Assembly (NCBI RefSeq): GCF_002095465.1
Contig: NZ_MLFP01000004.1
Coordinates: forward strand, 1-64,000
Origin: Pantoea rodasii
GTDB lineage: Bacteria > Pseudomonadota > Gammaproteobacteria > Enterobacterales > Enterobacteriaceae
Length of the DNA: 64,000 nucleotides
Direction: 5' to 3'
In this document: in pieces, positions 43,937-55,308 of the stretch
Numbering within the stretch: position 1 is the first letter of the stretch
Layout: each line of letters begins with the position of its first letter
The notes under the pieces: generated by a model
Database searches by the model: none
The model's input: only the letters and a program-made list of their open reading frames with translations
Told to the model about the DNA's origin: nothing
Translations under genes and position numbers: made by a program

Positions 43937-44794
43937 ATGACCAAAGAAATGCAAACTTTAGCGATTGCGCCTCTGGGTAACCTGGAATCTTACGTCCGGG
44001 CTGCTAACAACTGGCCGGTATTGACGGCAGAACAAGAGAAGGCATTAGCGGAGAAACTGCATTACCAGGGCGATCTGGATGCAGCTAAGACGCTGATCCT
44101 GTCTCACCTGCGCTTTGTTGTTCATATTGCTCGTAACTACTCCGGTTACGGCCTGCCACAGGCGGACCTGATTCAGGAAGGTAACATCGGCCTGATGAAG
44201 GCGGTGCGTCGCTTCAACCCTGAAGTCGGCGTGCGTCTGGTGTCATTTGCCGTGCACTGGATCAAAGCAGAAATTCACGAATACGTGCTGCGTAACTGGC
44301 GTATCGTGAAGGTCGCGACCACTAAAGCACAGCGTAAGCTGTTCTTTAACCTGCGTAAAAGCAAGCAGCGTCTCGGTTGGTTCAACCAGGACGAAGTGGA
44401 AATGGTTGCGCGCGAGTTAGGCGTGAGCAGCAAAGACGTGCTGGAAATGGAATCGCGCATGGCCGCTCAGGACATGACGTTCGATATGTCTGCTGATGAC
44501 GAAGCCGGTGACGGTAAGCCAATGGCACCCGTGCTGTATCTGCAGGATAAAACCTCTGACTTTGCCGACGGCATCGAAGAGGACAACTGGGATGCACACG
44601 CTGCTGATAAGCTGAGCGATGCGATGCTGAGCCTCGATGAGCGCAGCCAGCACATTATCCGCGCCCGTTGGCTGGATGATGAGAACAAAACCACGCTGCA
44701 GGAGTTGGCCGATAAGTATGGCGTCTCTGCAGAACGTGTACGTCAGCTGGAAAAGAACGCCATGAAGAAATTGCGTATGGCGATCGAAGCCTGA
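43937..44794 (+). CDS. rpoH: heat-shock sigma factor RpoH (sigma 32)
   Basis: RpoH directs RNA polymerase to heat-shock promoters. The 285-residue protein (E. coli 284) has region 2 motifs [21 protein letters not shown] and [21 protein letters not shown]. The RpoH-box segment QRKLFFNLR, needed for regulated turnover, lies near residue 132. Region 4.2 contains [21 protein letters not shown]. Thermosensor pairing in the 5' coding mRNA is expected by analogy but was not folded. The gene follows ftsYEX, as in E. coli. Confidence 0.97.
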   Translation: MTKEMQTLAIAPLGNLESYVRAANNWPVLTAEQEKALAEKLHYQGDLDAAKTLILSHLRFVVHIARNYSGYGLPQADLIQEGNIGLMKAVRRFNPEVGVRLVSFAVHWIKAEIHEYVLRNWRIVKVATTKAQRKLFFNLRKSKQRLGWFNQDEVEMVARELGVSSKDVLEMESRMAAQDMTFDMSADDEAGDGKPMAPVLYLQDKTSDFADGIEEDNWDAHAADKLSDAMLSLDERSQHIIRARWLDDENKTTLQELADKYGVSAERVRQLEKNAMKKLRMAIEA

Positions 44795-44841
44795 TTCGTG
44801 TCAGATGAAATTGAAACCTGATTTGCTTCAGGTGAAAAACG

Positions 44842-44868
44842 GGGCGACTTTTATAGTCGCCCTTTTTA
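44842..44868 (+). terminator. rho-independent terminator of rpoH
   Basis: A 7-bp stem GGGCGAC/GTCGCCC with a 7-nt loop ends in TTTTT, about 50 bp after the rpoH stop. Confidence 0.93.
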
Positions 44869-44881
44869 TTTGCTCGAAACC

Positions 44882-44998
44882 GTGGCGGCGCCATTTATTG
44901 CACATCGGTCAGCAACACCGCCGCTACGTGTCCGGAATCAGCCATCGGTCAGCAACACCGCCGCTGCAGGCCAGCGCGATAAATCGCGCCGCTGCGCA
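44882..44998. repeat. REP-like palindromic units with a 23-bp direct repeat at the panM 3' end
   Basis: Units related to GTAGCGGCGCGATTTATCGCGC occur at 44882-44903 (plus) and 44972-44998 (minus). Between them the 23-bp block CATCGGTCAGCAACACCGCC plus GCT is present twice, at 44903-44925 and 44943-44965, with a 40-bp period. The second block contains the panM stop codon. Confidence 0.7.
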
Positions 44999-45376
44999 CC
45001 CAGCCATCTGCCTGCGCGCGAAATCCGCAGGCCTGCATAACGCCGCGCGTACGTTCTGATCGTCTTCACCGTCATCAGCCATCCACCAATCCGCCAGTGC
45101 GCTGTTTTGCACCATGGTGTCTTCCAGCAGATATTGCCCGACGCCACGACGACGCGTCACTTCACGCACATTGAGATGATAAATCTTCCCCAGCGTGCCA
45201 CGAATCTCCAGCTGTAACGCAGCCAGCAGCCGGTCGTTAAAGCGAGCCGCGTAGACCCGGTGCGTCTCGCTCAATCCTGCCTCAAGTTGCGAAATATCGA
45301 TCTGCGGCCAGACTTTAGCTAAATCTAATCGGTCCTGCGGCGTCAGCGCTGTGATGCGCTGAATAGTGAGCTTCAT
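44949..45376 (-). CDS. panM: aspartate decarboxylase maturation factor PanM (PanZ), apparent frameshift
   Basis: PanM is a GNAT-fold protein that triggers self-cleavage of pro-PanD to make the pantothenate enzyme aspartate decarboxylase. The frame is normal from MKLTIQRITAL through the acetyl-CoA-loop motif REVTRRRGVGQYLLED, then breaks near 45039, where the minus strand has TT and TTT is expected. Restored, it reads AAFMQACGFRAQADGW and continues about 16 residues to a TGA at 44949-44951. That makes 142 residues (E. coli 127). The extra C-terminal tail is encoded by the REP-like repeat. It is convergent with rpoH. Confidence 0.88.
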
Positions 45377-45780
45377 TACCCTTACCTGTACTGGCTGAAA
45401 GGCCATAGTGTAGCGAATTTAGACAGTCAGCGTGCTGTCACTGTTTTGCAATAAAAATAGGTCAAACGCCATACAGTTTGCCAGGATTATGGCGTAAGCC
45501 ATCAATGATTGCTGAAAAAGGCAGCATAATGCGCTGGCAAGTTGGCGAAATTACGGCCATAACAACCAGACGATTCTGCTGTTCAACGCGACTAATACTG
45601 AATATGTCAGTTGATTTACAGAAGAAACTTCCTGTTTAATAACCTGAAAAATAAAGCCTTATTACCTATAAATGCCAGAAAAGTGCGTTAACTCATTATT
45701 CTAAAATCAGTTTTCCTCTTTGACTGGCAGAAAATAAGCCAACTCACAACAAACACGACACAACAGATGGGGAAGTACGC
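45377..45780. other. panM-livK divergent intergenic region
   Basis: These 400 bp hold the divergent promoters of panM and livK. A small palindrome ATGGC/GCCAT lies at about 45489-45502. Apart from AT-rich stretches near livK I see no identifiable site or gene. E. coli has livJ next to panM; no second binding-protein gene is present here. Confidence 0.5.
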
Positions 45781-46908
45781 ATGAAAATGAGTAAAGGACG
45801 CGCGTTATTGGCGGGTTGCGTCGCGCTGGCCCTGAGCCACGCGGCACTGGCAAAAGACATCAAAATTGCCATCGTTGGTGCGGCAACAGGCCCGGTTGCA
45901 CAGTACGGTGATATGCAGTTTACCGGTGCTGCGCAGGCGATTAAGGACATTAACGCCAAAGGTGGCGTGAACGGTGACAAACTGGTTGGCGTGGAATATG
46001 ACGACGCCTGTGACCCGAAACAAGCGGTTGCAGTGGCCAACAAAGTGGTTAACGACGGCATCAAATACGTTATCGGCCATCTCTGCTCTTCTTCTACTCA
46101 GCCAGCATCTGATATCTACAATGATGAAGGCATTCTGATGATCACCCCAGCAGCGACCGCTCCGGAACTGACGGCACGTGGTTATGCTGATGTGATGCGT
46201 ACTACCGGTCTGGATTCCGATCAGGGCCCAACAGCGGCGACCTATATCCTCGACCAGATCAAACCAAAACGTATCGCTATCGTGCATGACAAGCAGCAAT
46301 ACGGTCAGGGCCTGGCAGAATCGGTGCAGAAAACCCTGAAAGCCAAAGGCGGCAACGTGGTGCTGTTCGAAGGTATCACGGCGGGCGACAAAGATTTCTC
46401 TACGCTGATTGCGCGTCTGAAGAAAGAGAACGTTGATTTCGTTTACTACGGTGGTTACTACCCGGAGCTGGGCCAGATTCTGCGTCAGGCAAAATCAGCG
46501 GGCCTGAAATCAGGCTTCATGGGTCCAGAAGGTGTGGGCAACGCCTCACTGTCTAACATCGCAGGTGACGCCTCAGAAGGTCTGTTTGTGACCTTGCCGA
46601 AGCGTTATGACCAATTGCCAGAGAACAAGGCGATTGTTGAAGCGATCAAAACCAATACGGCCTCTAACCGTAAAGATCCAACCGGTCCGTTCGTATGGAC
46701 CACCTACGCTGCGATTCAGTCACTGGTTGCGGGTATTGAACGCAGCAAAAGCGACGAACCCGATGCGATTGCCAAGAATCTGAAAGAAGGCGCAGCGGTG
46801 CCAACGGTGATGGGCAACCTGAACTGGGATCAGAAAGGCGACTTGAAGGGCTTCGAATTTGGTGTCTTCAAATGGCATAAAGACGGTTCTTCTACCGCAG
46901 TGAAGTAA
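45781..46908 (+). CDS. livK: branched-chain amino acid-binding protein LivK (LivJ-like)
   Basis: This is the periplasmic binding protein for leucine/isoleucine/valine that feeds the LivHMGF transporter. The 375-residue precursor has a signal peptide ([23 protein letters not shown]) and a mature type I periplasmic-binding fold with [20 protein letters not shown] near residue 70 and [14 protein letters not shown] near 101. Position upstream of livHMGF is that of livK. Parts of the sequence (the signal peptide, and [16 protein letters not shown]) look more like E. coli LivJ. GGGGAAG precedes the ATG. Confidence 0.92.
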   Translation: MKMSKGRALLAGCVALALSHAALAKDIKIAIVGAATGPVAQYGDMQFTGAAQAIKDINAKGGVNGDKLVGVEYDDACDPKQAVAVANKVVNDGIKYVIGHLCSSSTQPASDIYNDEGILMITPAATAPELTARGYADVMRTTGLDSDQGPTAATYILDQIKPKRIAIVHDKQQYGQGLAESVQKTLKAKGGNVVLFEGITAGDKDFSTLIARLKKENVDFVYYGGYYPELGQILRQAKSAGLKSGFMGPEGVGNASLSNIAGDASEGLFVTLPKRYDQLPENKAIVEAIKTNTASNRKDPTGPFVWTTYAAIQSLVAGIERSKSDEPDAIAKNLKEGAAVPTVMGNLNWDQKGDLKGFEFGVFKWHKDGSSTAVK

Positions 46909-46941
46909 TTCCGCCCAATGCATCACGCAGTAAGCATGTAG

Positions 46942-46964
46942 GGGCGGCCTTGTGGCCGCCCTTT
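46942..46964 (+). terminator. hairpin between livK and livH
   Basis: An 8-bp perfect stem GGGCGGCC/GGCCGCCC with a TTGT loop, followed by TTTA, separates livK from livHMGF. It would allow much more binding protein than membrane components to be made. Confidence 0.8.
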
Positions 46965-47031
46965 ATCAAATCCGGTTTATTTAACGCATTTTGCGCTAAC
47001 CGATCACGGACGTGTTTTTAAGGTACTTGTT

Positions 47032-47954
<923 letters not shown>

Positions 47955-47958
<4 letters not shown>

Positions 47959-49225
47959 AACGCCTCGGTCTGGTCAACGCCGTTATCTCTACGGTGATGT
48001 TACTGATTCTCGCCACCTTCTTTATGGGCGTCCGTCTCGATCTGGATGGCACCAAATTAGTGGTCGCCAACGCTGGTGCGGCGCGCTGGAACTGGATTTT
48101 CATCGGCTGTGCGGTGGTGTTTGTCTTCCAGCTGTTACGCCCGCTGTTCCACGGCAAATTCAAGCGCAGCGGTAAGCCTCTGGTATTGCCTGGCTTTGAT
48201 GGCTCAACGCCGAAGCAAAAGCTGGTGATGGCGCTGGTGATTGCCGCTGCGGTGCTGTGGCCGTTCCTGGTGTCGCGCGGCAGCGTGGATATCGCCACCT
48301 TAACGCTGATCTACGTGATGTTGGGTCTCGGCCTTAATGTAGTGGTCGGTCTTTCTGGCCTGCTGGTGCTGGGCTATGGCGGTTTCTATGCCATCGGCGC
48401 TTACACCTTTGCGCTGCTCAATCACTATTACGGCTTTGGTTTCTGGGAAAGTCTGCCGCTGGCGGGGCTTGTTGCGGGCGCATTTGGCTTGCTGCTCGGC
48501 TTCCCGGTGCTGCGTTTGCGCGGTGACTATCTGGCGATTGTGACGCTCGGCTTCGGTGAAATCGTGCGTATTCTGCTGCTCAACAGCACTTCGATCACCG
48601 GCGGTCCGAACGGTATCGCGCAGATTCCGAAACCGAGCCTGTTCGGCATTGAGTTTGGACGTCGCGTCAGTGAAGGTGGCTGGACTACTTCCATGAGCTA
48701 ACGGGTCTGCAATACGATCCTAACCATCGCGTGATTTTCCTCTATCTGGTGGCGCTGCTGCTGGTGGTGCTGACGTTGTTCGTCATCAACCGTTTGCTGC
48801 GCATGCCGTTGGGCCGCGCGTGGGAAGCGCTGCGCGAGGATGAAATTGCCTGTCGCTCGCTGGGCCTCAGCCCGACGCGTATCAAATTGACCGCTTTCAC
48901 CATCAGCGCCGTGTTCGCCGGTTTTGCCGGTACGCTGTTTGCGGCGCGCCAGGGCTTTGTCAGTCCGGAATCCTTTACCTTCGTCGAATCGGCCTTTGTG
49001 CTGGCGATTGTGGTGCTGGGCGGCATGGGTTCACAGCTGGCGGTGATTCTCGCGGCAGTGCTGCTGGTGGTCTCACGTGAGCTGATGCGCGATCTCAATG
49101 AGTACAGCATGCTGGTGCTGGGTGGTTTGATGGTGCTGATGATGATCTGGCGTCCGCAGGGGCTGCTGCCGATGAAGCGTCCACACCTGAAGTTGAAAAG
49201 CAGTAAACAAGGAGAGCAGGCATGA
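47955..49225 (+). CDS. livM: branched-chain amino acid ABC permease LivM, apparent frameshift
   Basis: LivM is the second membrane subunit of the LIV transporter. The frame breaks at 48689-48690: the sequence has TT, and TTT would give [20 protein letters not shown], which continues the E. coli-like protein. Restored length is 423 residues (E. coli 425). Family motifs are intact on both sides: [21 protein letters not shown] before the break and [20 protein letters not shown] after it. It overlaps livH and livG by 4 bp each. Confidence 0.93.
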
Positions 49226-49989
49226 GCCAGCCTTTATTAGCCGTTGAAGGCTTGATGATGCGCTTTGGCGGTCTGTTGGCCGTCAATAATGTGGCGCTGG
49301 AACTGCATCCTCAGGAAATCGTGTCACTGATTGGTCCAAACGGTGCCGGTAAAACCACGGTGTTTAACTGCCTCACCGGCTTTTACAAGCCGACCGGCGG
49401 CACCATCAAGCTGCGCGATCAGGAGTTGCAGGGCCAGCCAGGCCAGAAGATTGCGCGCATGGGCATCGTGCGTACTTTCCAGCACGTGCGTCTGTTCCGT
49501 GAGATGACGGTGATTGAAAACCTGCTAGTGGCGCAGCATCAGCACCTGAAAAGCGGGGTGTTCTCCGGCCTGTTTAAAACCCCGGCGTTCCGTCGCGGTG
49601 AGAGTGAAGCGCTGGATCGTGCCGCCACCTGGCTGGAGCGCATCGGCTTACTGGAGCTGGCTAACCGTCAGGCGGGTAATCTGGCTTATGGCCAGCAACG
49701 CCGTCTGGAGATTGCGCGCTGTATGGTAACGCGTCCGGAAATCCTGATGCTCGATGAGCCCGCCGCTGGACTTAACCCGCGTGAAACTCATGAGCTGGAC
49801 GAACTGATTGCCGAACTGCGCGGTGAGCACAAGGTCTCGGTGCTGTTGATTGAACACGATATGAAGCTGGTGATGGGCATTTCTGACCGCATTTATGTGG
49901 TGAACCAGGGAACGCCGCTGGCTAACGGTACGCCGGAAGAAGTGCGTAACAATCCGGATGTAATCCGTGCTTATTTAGGTGAGGCGTAA
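49222..49989 (+). CDS. livG: branched-chain amino acid ABC ATPase LivG
   Basis: LivG is one of two ATPase subunits of the LIV transporter. The 255-residue protein has Walker [10 protein letters not shown] near residue 37, the signature-type region [15 protein letters not shown] and Walker [13 protein letters not shown]. It has the [23 protein letters not shown] segment typical of LivG. Its length equals that of E. coli LivG. The ATG overlaps the livM stop, and livF starts directly after its stop. Confidence 0.97.
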   Translation: MSQPLLAVEGLMMRFGGLLAVNNVALELHPQEIVSLIGPNGAGKTTVFNCLTGFYKPTGGTIKLRDQELQGQPGQKIARMGIVRTFQHVRLFREMTVIENLLVAQHQHLKSGVFSGLFKTPAFRRGESEALDRAATWLERIGLLELANRQAGNLAYGQQRRLEIARCMVTRPEILMLDEPAAGLNPRETHELDELIAELRGEHKVSVLLIEHDMKLVMGISDRIYVVNQGTPLANGTPEEVRNNPDVIRAYLGEA

Positions 49990-49990
49990 T

Positions 49991-50704
49991 ATGGCAAACC
50001 CGATTTTAACCTTGCAAGGGGTGAGTGCCCATTACGGCCCGATTCAGGCACTGCACAACATTAATCTGCACATCAGCCAGGGTGAAATCGTCACGCTGAT
50101 CGGCGCTAACGGCGCGGGTAAAACCACGCTGCTCGGCACCCTGTGCGGCGAACCGCGCGCCACCAGTGGCACCATTGTCTTTGACGGTAAAGAGATCACC
50201 GACTGGCAAACGGCAAAAATCATGCGTGAAGCGATTGCGATTGTGCCGGAAGGCCGCCGCGTGTTTTCGCGCATGACGGTGGAAGAGAACCTGGCGATGG
50301 GCGGTTTTTTTGCCACGCGTCAGGAGTATCAGCAGCGCATTGAGCGGGTTTATCAGCTTTTCCCAAGACTGGCAGAACGTAAACTGCAGCGTGCGGGCAC
50401 CATGTCTGGTGGCGAACAGCAGATGCTGGCGATTGGCCGTGCGCTGATGAGTCAGCCACGGTTGCTGCTGTTGGACGAGCCTTCACTGGGTCTCGCGCCG
50501 ATTATCATTCAGCAAATTTTCGACACTATCGAGCAACTGCGTAAAGAGGGGATGACCATCTTCCTGGTGGAGCAAAACGCCAACCAGGCGCTGAAGCTGG
50601 CCGATCGCGGCTACGTGCTGGAGAACGGTCACGTGGTGCTGGAAGACAGCGGGGAAGCTTTGCTGTCAAACGAAGCGGTACGCAGCGCTTATCTCGGTGC
50701 CTGA
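49991..50704 (+). CDS. livF: branched-chain amino acid ABC ATPase LivF
   Basis: LivF is the second ATPase subunit of the LIV transporter. It is 237 residues long, as in E. coli. Walker A is GANGAGKTT, the signature is TMSGGEQQMLAIGRALM and Walker B is LLLLDEPSLGLAP. The ATG at 49991 follows a GAGGC site; an upstream extension was rejected. The last codons (LGA and stop) are the left edge of a 94-bp tandem duplication that continues into the spacer. Confidence 0.96.
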   Translation: MANPILTLQGVSAHYGPIQALHNINLHISQGEIVTLIGANGAGKTTLLGTLCGEPRATSGTIVFDGKEITDWQTAKIMREAIAIVPEGRRVFSRMTVEENLAMGGFFATRQEYQQRIERVYQLFPRLAERKLQRAGTMSGGEQQMLAIGRALMSQPRLLLLDEPSLGLAPIIIQQIFDTIEQLRKEGMTIFLVEQNANQALKLADRGYVLENGHVVLEDSGEALLSNEAVRSAYLGA

Positions 50705-50879
50705 CCTGGCTTACTCGCCAGCTTGCGGTTGGGCAGTGCTCGCCATCCTCACGTACTAAGAGTACGCTCCGGTGGCTGTGTGCTGTCTCGGTGCCTGACC
50801 TGGCTTACTTGTCAGCTTGCGGTTGGGCAGTGCTCGCCATCCTCACGAACTAAGAGTACGCTCCAGTGGCTGTGCGCTG
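50692..50879 (+). repeat. two tandem 94-bp repeats at the livF 3' end
   Basis: Unit 1 is 50692-50785 and unit 2 is 50786-50879; both start TCTCGGTGCCTGACCTGGCT. I count five differences by eye. Unit 1 includes the last bases of livF and its stop codon; unit 2 repeats them outside the gene. Each unit has CCATCCTCACG followed by a short near-palindrome around CTAAGAGTACG. Confidence 0.92.
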
Positions 50880-50958
50880 TCCGCCCGCAATCTGGCTGCG
50901 CCGCCGACGGTCTGTTAGAAGGTGCGGTCTTACGGCAGCGCTAACAGCCTGAGCAATC

Positions 50959-50984
50959 GGCACGAGTTTGAGATAACTCGTGCC
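50959..50984 (+). terminator. hairpin terminator after livF
   Basis: A 10-bp perfect stem GGCACGAGTT/AACTCGTGCC with a 6-nt loop is followed by ACTTTAAACTTT. It is the likely end of the liv operon, before the ugpB promoter. Confidence 0.75.
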
Positions 50985-51012
50985 ACTTTAAACTTTCTAA
51001 TACGCGCAATCC

Positions 51013-51067
51013 CTGTCACATTCCCGTCATAAACCTGTTATTAATCCGTCATTTCCCCGTGTCATGT
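51013..51067 (+). promoter_or_regulatory. Pho box array upstream of ugpB
   Basis: Four consecutive 11-bp half-sites (CTGTCACATTC, CCGTCATAAAC, CTGTTATTAAT, CCGTCATTTCC) and a weaker fifth (CCGTGTCATGT) match the PhoB half-site CTGTCATAWAW. This gives two full Pho boxes plus one half-site 60-114 bp before ugpB, consistent with phosphate-starvation control of ugp. Confidence 0.85.
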
Positions 51068-51126
51068 TACTTCGCGAACAAAAAATGCGTGATATCGCGC
51101 GTACCTAACAGCACAGGAAAAAACTT

Positions 51127-52443
51127 ATGTCCGCTTTTACGCTTCGTCCCCGCCTGATGAGTGTTTTGCTTGGTCTGGCGCTCAGCGGTAATGCGCTGGC
51201 TGCAACTGACATTCCTTTCTGGCACTCAATGGAAGGCGAGTTAGGCAAAGAAGTCGATTCTCTGGCACAACGTTTTAACCAGGCTCACCCAGAATATAAA
51301 ATCGTACCGACGTACAAAGGTAACTACGAGCAGAGCCTGGCAGCGGGTATCGCTGCGGTGCGTACCGGTAAAGCGCCGGCTATTCTGCAGGTTTACGAAG
51401 TAGGTACGGCGACCATGATGGCTTCGAAAGCCATCGTGCCGGTGCATGACGTGTTTAAAGACGCGGGCGTGCAGATGGATCCAAAACAGTTCGTGCCAGC
51501 GGTGGCGGGTTACTACAGCGACAGCAACGGCCAGCTGATTTCTCAGCCGTTCAACAGCTCGACGCCGGTGCTGTATTACAACAAAGATGCATTCAAAAAA
51601 GCCGGTCTGAACCCAGATCAGCCGCCAAAAACCTGGCAGGAACTGGCGAAAGACGCCGATGCGCTGCGTAAAGCGGGCATGACCTGTGGTTACGCCAGCG
51701 GCTGGCAGGGTTGGATTCAAATCGAGAACTTTAGCGCCTGGCATGCACTGCCGGTCGCCACCAAGAACAACGGCTTCGACGGCACTGACGCGGTACTGGA
51801 GTTCAACAAGCCAGTGCAGGTGCGTCATATCCAGATGCTCGAAGACATGAACAAGAAGGGTGATTTCACCTACTTCGGTCGTAAAGATGAATCCACCGCC
51901 AAGTTCTACAACGGCGATTGCGGCATCACGACTGCCTCTTCCGGTTCACTGGCAGATATCAAGCACTACTCGAAGTTCAACTTCGGCGTGGGCATGATGC
52001 CATACGACTCTACTGTGCCAAACGCACCGCAGAACGCCATTATCGGCGGCGCGAGCCTGTGGGTGATGAAAGGCAAAGATGCCGACACCTACAAGGGTGT
52101 AGCGGAGTTCATGAAGTTCCTGGCTCAGCCAGAAATCGCGGCGGAATGGCACCAGAAGACCGGTTACCTGCCCATCACCACTGCGGCGTATGAGCTGACT
52201 AAGCAACAGGGCTTCTATGACAAGAACCCAGGCGCAGACATCGCCACGCGTCAGATGCTGAACAAAGATCCACTGCCGTTCACCAAAGGCATGCGTCTGG
52301 GCAACATGCCACAGATTCGTACCATCGTGGACGAAGAGCTGGAAGGCGTGTGGACGGGCAAACAGGCTCCTCAGGCTGCACTGGATAACGCTGTGAAGCG
52401 CGGAAACGAACTGCTGCGTCGTTTTGAACAGCAAGTGAAGTAA
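51127..52443 (+). CDS. ugpB: sn-glycerol-3-phosphate-binding protein UgpB
   Basis: UgpB is the periplasmic binding protein for glycerol 3-phosphate and glycerophosphodiesters. The 438-residue precursor equals E. coli UgpB in length and has a signal peptide ending GNALAA. The mature part starts [20 protein letters not shown], and [13 protein letters not shown] is the binding-cleft segment. It is the first gene of ugpBAECQ, under the Pho box array. Confidence 0.97.
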   Translation: MSAFTLRPRLMSVLLGLALSGNALAATDIPFWHSMEGELGKEVDSLAQRFNQAHPEYKIVPTYKGNYEQSLAAGIAAVRTGKAPAILQVYEVGTATMMASKAIVPVHDVFKDAGVQMDPKQFVPAVAGYYSDSNGQLISQPFNSSTPVLYYNKDAFKKAGLNPDQPPKTWQELAKDADALRKAGMTCGYASGWQGWIQIENFSAWHALPVATKNNGFDGTDAVLEFNKPVQVRHIQMLEDMNKKGDFTYFGRKDESTAKFYNGDCGITTASSGSLADIKHYSKFNFGVGMMPYDSTVPNAPQNAIIGGASLWVMKGKDADTYKGVAEFMKFLAQPEIAAEWHQKTGYLPITTAAYELTKQQGFYDKNPGADIATRQMLNKDPLPFTKGMRLGNMPQIRTIVDEELEGVWTGKQAPQAALDNAVKRGNELLRRFEQQVK

Positions 52444-52504
52444 TTCCGTTGTCTCGGGGCTGGCGCATGGCGTCAGCCCCGATTTCTCTTTTGGCGAGTC
52501 TGCT

Positions 52505-53392
52505 ATGTCCTCATCACGCCCCGTTTTTCGCTCCCGATTTTTGCCTTATTTGCTGGTGGCACCACAGCTGGTGATTACCGCCATTTTCTTCCTGTGGCCC
52601 GCCGGTGAAGCGCTGTGGTATTCGTTGCAAAGCATCGATCCCTTCGGTATTTCCAGCACCTTTGTTGGCCTGGATAATTTCAAGCGCCTGTTCAACGATG
52701 AGTATTACCTCGCGTCGTTCTGGACCACCATTGAGTTCAGCGCACTGGTCACCGTGTGTGGCATGACCTTCTCGCTGCTGCTGGCGGCGCTGGTCGATTA
52801 CGTCATACGGCTGAAAAAACTCTATCAAACCTTGCTGCTGCTGCCTTACGCCGTGGCGCCGGTTGTCGCGGCAGTACTGTGGATGTTCCTGTTTAACCCG
52901 GGTCTCGGCCTGTTCAGCCATCTGCTGAATCAGATCGGCTACAACTGGAACTACGCGCAAAACAGCGGCCAGGCGATGTTCCTGATTGTGCTGGCGTCCA
53001 TCTGGCAGCAGATGAGCTATAACTTCCTGTTCTTCTTTGCGGCGCTGCAGTCGATTCCCAAATCGCTGGTGGAAGCGGCGGCGATTGACGGTGCCGGTCC
53101 GGTGCGTCGCTTCTTCAATCTGTCACTGCCGCTGATCACCCCGGTGAGCTTCTTCCTGCTGGTGGTCAATCTGGTGTATGCGTTCTTTGATACCTTCCCA
53201 GTGATCGATGCCGCCACCGGCGGTGGTCCGGTTCAAGCCACCACCACGCTGATCTACAAAATTTATCGCGAAGGTTTTACCGGTCTGGATCTTTCCTCCT
53301 CCGCCGCGCAGTCGGTGGTGCTGATGCTGCTGGTGATTGGTCTGACGATCCTGCAATTCCGCTTTGTCGAGCGTAAGGTGCAATACCAATGA
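52505..53392 (+). CDS. ugpA: glycerol-3-phosphate ABC permease UgpA
   Basis: UgpA is a membrane subunit of the Ugp importer. The 295-residue protein (E. coli 295) has six membrane segments and the EAA loop [20 protein letters not shown], which contacts UgpC. It lies 61 bp after ugpB and overlaps ugpE (ATGA). Confidence 0.96.
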   Translation: MSSSRPVFRSRFLPYLLVAPQLVITAIFFLWPAGEALWYSLQSIDPFGISSTFVGLDNFKRLFNDEYYLASFWTTIEFSALVTVCGMTFSLLLAALVDYVIRLKKLYQTLLLLPYAVAPVVAAVLWMFLFNPGLGLFSHLLNQIGYNWNYAQNSGQAMFLIVLASIWQQMSYNFLFFFAALQSIPKSLVEAAAIDGAGPVRRFFNLSLPLITPVSFFLLVVNLVYAFFDTFPVIDAATGGGPVQATTTLIYKIYREGFTGLDLSSSAAQSVVLMLLVIGLTILQFRFVERKVQYQ

Positions 53393-54234
53393 TTGAGAAT
53401 CGACGCGGGCTGGACATCTTCAGCCATACCCTGCTGGTGCTTGGCGTGCTGACCATTCTGTTCCCGCTGTACGTGGCGATTGTCGCCGCCACGCTGGATA
53501 ACGAAGCGGTGTATCAGGTGCCGATGACCTTAGTGCCCGGCACGCACCTGTGGGACAACATTTCGCGCATCTGGACGCAGGGCGTCAATGGCAGCGGTCC
53601 GGCATTTGGCATGATGATGCTCAACAGCCTGATCATGGCGCTTGGCATCACCGTGGGCAAAATCACCGTCTCGATGCTTTCTGCCTTCGCGCTGGTGTGG
53701 TTCCGTTTCCCGTTACGCTCGCTGTTCTTCTGGCTGATCTTCATCACCCTGATGCTGCCAGTGGAAGTGCGTATTTTCCCCACGGTGGAAGTGATTTCGA
53801 CCCTGAATATGATGGACAGCTACAGTGGTTTAACGCTGCCGTTGATGGCCTCGGCCACCGCGACTTTCCTGTTCCGTCAATTCTTTATGTCACTGCCCGA
53901 TGAGCTGATTGAAGCGGCGCGTATTGATGGTGCCAGCCCGATGCGTTTCTTCTGGGACATCGTGTTACCGCTGTCCAAAACCAACCTCGCCGCGCTGTTT
54001 GTGATCACCTTTATCTACGGCTGGAACCAGTACTTGTGGCCGTTACTGATCATCAACGACCCGGGCCTCAGCACCGCAGTGGCCGGGGTGAAAAGTATGA
54101 TCAACACCAGCGGCGGGCCGACGCAGTGGAACGAAGTGATGGCGGCAATGTTATTAACCCTGATCCCACCGGTGGTGGTGGTATTAGTTATGCAACGTGC
54201 GTTTGTGCGTGGCCTGGTGGAGAGTGATAAATAA
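53389..54234 (+). CDS. ugpE: glycerol-3-phosphate ABC permease UgpE
   Basis: UgpE is the second membrane subunit of the Ugp importer. The 281-residue length equals E. coli UgpE. It has six membrane segments, and the EAA loop is [20 protein letters not shown] near residue 183. The start overlaps the ugpA stop, and ugpC begins immediately after the ugpE stop, so stoichiometry is probably set by coupled translation. Confidence 0.96.
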   Translation: MIENRRGLDIFSHTLLVLGVLTILFPLYVAIVAATLDNEAVYQVPMTLVPGTHLWDNISRIWTQGVNGSGPAFGMMMLNSLIMALGITVGKITVSMLSAFALVWFRFPLRSLFFWLIFITLMLPVEVRIFPTVEVISTLNMMDSYSGLTLPLMASATATFLFRQFFMSLPDELIEAARIDGASPMRFFWDIVLPLSKTNLAALFVITFIYGWNQYLWPLLIINDPGLSTAVAGVKSMINTSGGPTQWNEVMAAMLLTLIPPVVVVLVMQRAFVRGLVESDK

Positions 54235-55308
54235 ATGGCAGGCGTAACCCTTCAGACCGTCACCAAATCGTATGACGGCAAAAATCAGATCATTGAGCCA
54301 CTGAATATCACCATCAACGATGGCGAATTTATGGTGATGGTCGGCCCTTCCGGCTGTGGTAAATCGACTTTGCTGCGTATGGTGGCGGGCCTTGAGCGCG
54401 TGACTTCCGGCGATATTTATATCGACGACAAACGCGTGACCAATATGGAACCGAAAGATCGCGGCATCGCCATGGTGTTCCAGAACTACGCACTTTATCC
54501 GCACATGACGGTTGGCGAAAACATGGCCTATGGCCTGAAAATTCGCGGCATGGGCAAAGCGCAGATCGAACAGCGCGTAATGGAAGCCGCGCGCAGCCTC
54601 GAACTGGATCATCTGCTGGCTCGTCGTCCGCGTGAGTTATCCGGCGGTCAACGTCAACGTGTGGCGATGGGCCGCGCGATTGTCCGTGAACCGGCGGTGT
54701 TCCTGTTTGATGAGCCGCTGTCGAACCTTGATGCGCGTCTGCGCGTGCAGATGCGTCTTGAATTGCAACAGCTGCATCGTCGCCTGAAAACCACCAGCCT
54801 GTACGTGACCCACGATCAGGTGGAAGCCATGACGCTGGCACAGCGTGTGATGGTGATGAACAAAGGCGTGGTGGAACAAGTCGGTACGCCAGTGGAAGTG
54901 TATGAGCGTCCCGCCAGCCAGTTTGTCGCCTCGTTTATCGGTGCGCCAGCGATGAACCTGCTGCCAGGCCAGATCAACAGCGACGGCACGCGCTTTACGC
55001 TCGATGCCCTCAATAGCCTGCCTTTAGGTGAGAGCAAAGCGAAGTGGGCGAATCGTCCCCTCACGTTGGGCATCCGTCCTGAGCATCTGGTGCTCAGCAC
55101 CCAGGCGGCGGGTGGCATTCCGCTGGTGGTGGACACCTTAGAGATGCTGGGTGCGGATAACCTCGCGCACGGCCGCATCGGCAATACCCGCCTGGTGGTG
55201 CGTTTGCCGCACAGCGAGCGCCCGTCATCGGGCAGCACCTTATGGCTGCAACTGCCGCCGAATGCGTTACACTTCTTCGATTCAACCCATGGAAAGCGTC
55301 TGGAATGA
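54235..55308 (+). CDS. ugpC: glycerol-3-phosphate ABC ATPase UgpC
   Basis: UgpC is the ATPase of the Ugp importer, of the MalK type. The 357-residue protein (E. coli 356) has Walker [10 protein letters not shown] near residue 37, the signature [15 protein letters not shown], Walker [12 protein letters not shown] and the H-loop [15 protein letters not shown]-terminal TOBE-type regulatory domain follows from about residue 240. It overlaps ugpQ by 4 bp (ATGA). Confidence 0.97.
   Translation: MAGVTLQTVTKSYDGKNQIIEPLNITINDGEFMVMVGPSGCGKSTLLRMVAGLERVTSGDIYIDDKRVTNMEPKDRGIAMVFQNYALYPHMTVGENMAYGLKIRGMGKAQIEQRVMEAARSLELDHLLARRPRELSGGQRQRVAMGRAIVREPAVFLFDEPLSNLDARLRVQMRLELQQLHRRLKTTSLYVTHDQVEAMTLAQRVMVMNKGVVEQVGTPVEVYERPASQFVASFIGAPAMNLLPGQINSDGTRFTLDALNSLPLGESKAKWANRPLTLGIRPEHLVLSTQAAGGIPLVVDTLEMLGADNLAHGRIGNTRLVVRLPHSERPSSGSTLWLQLPPNALHFFDSTHGKRLE

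Noticed and set aside
50723..50944. 73-codon plus-strand frame after livF
   Set aside because: It lies across the 94-bp tandem repeats, with no ribosome site or family similarity.
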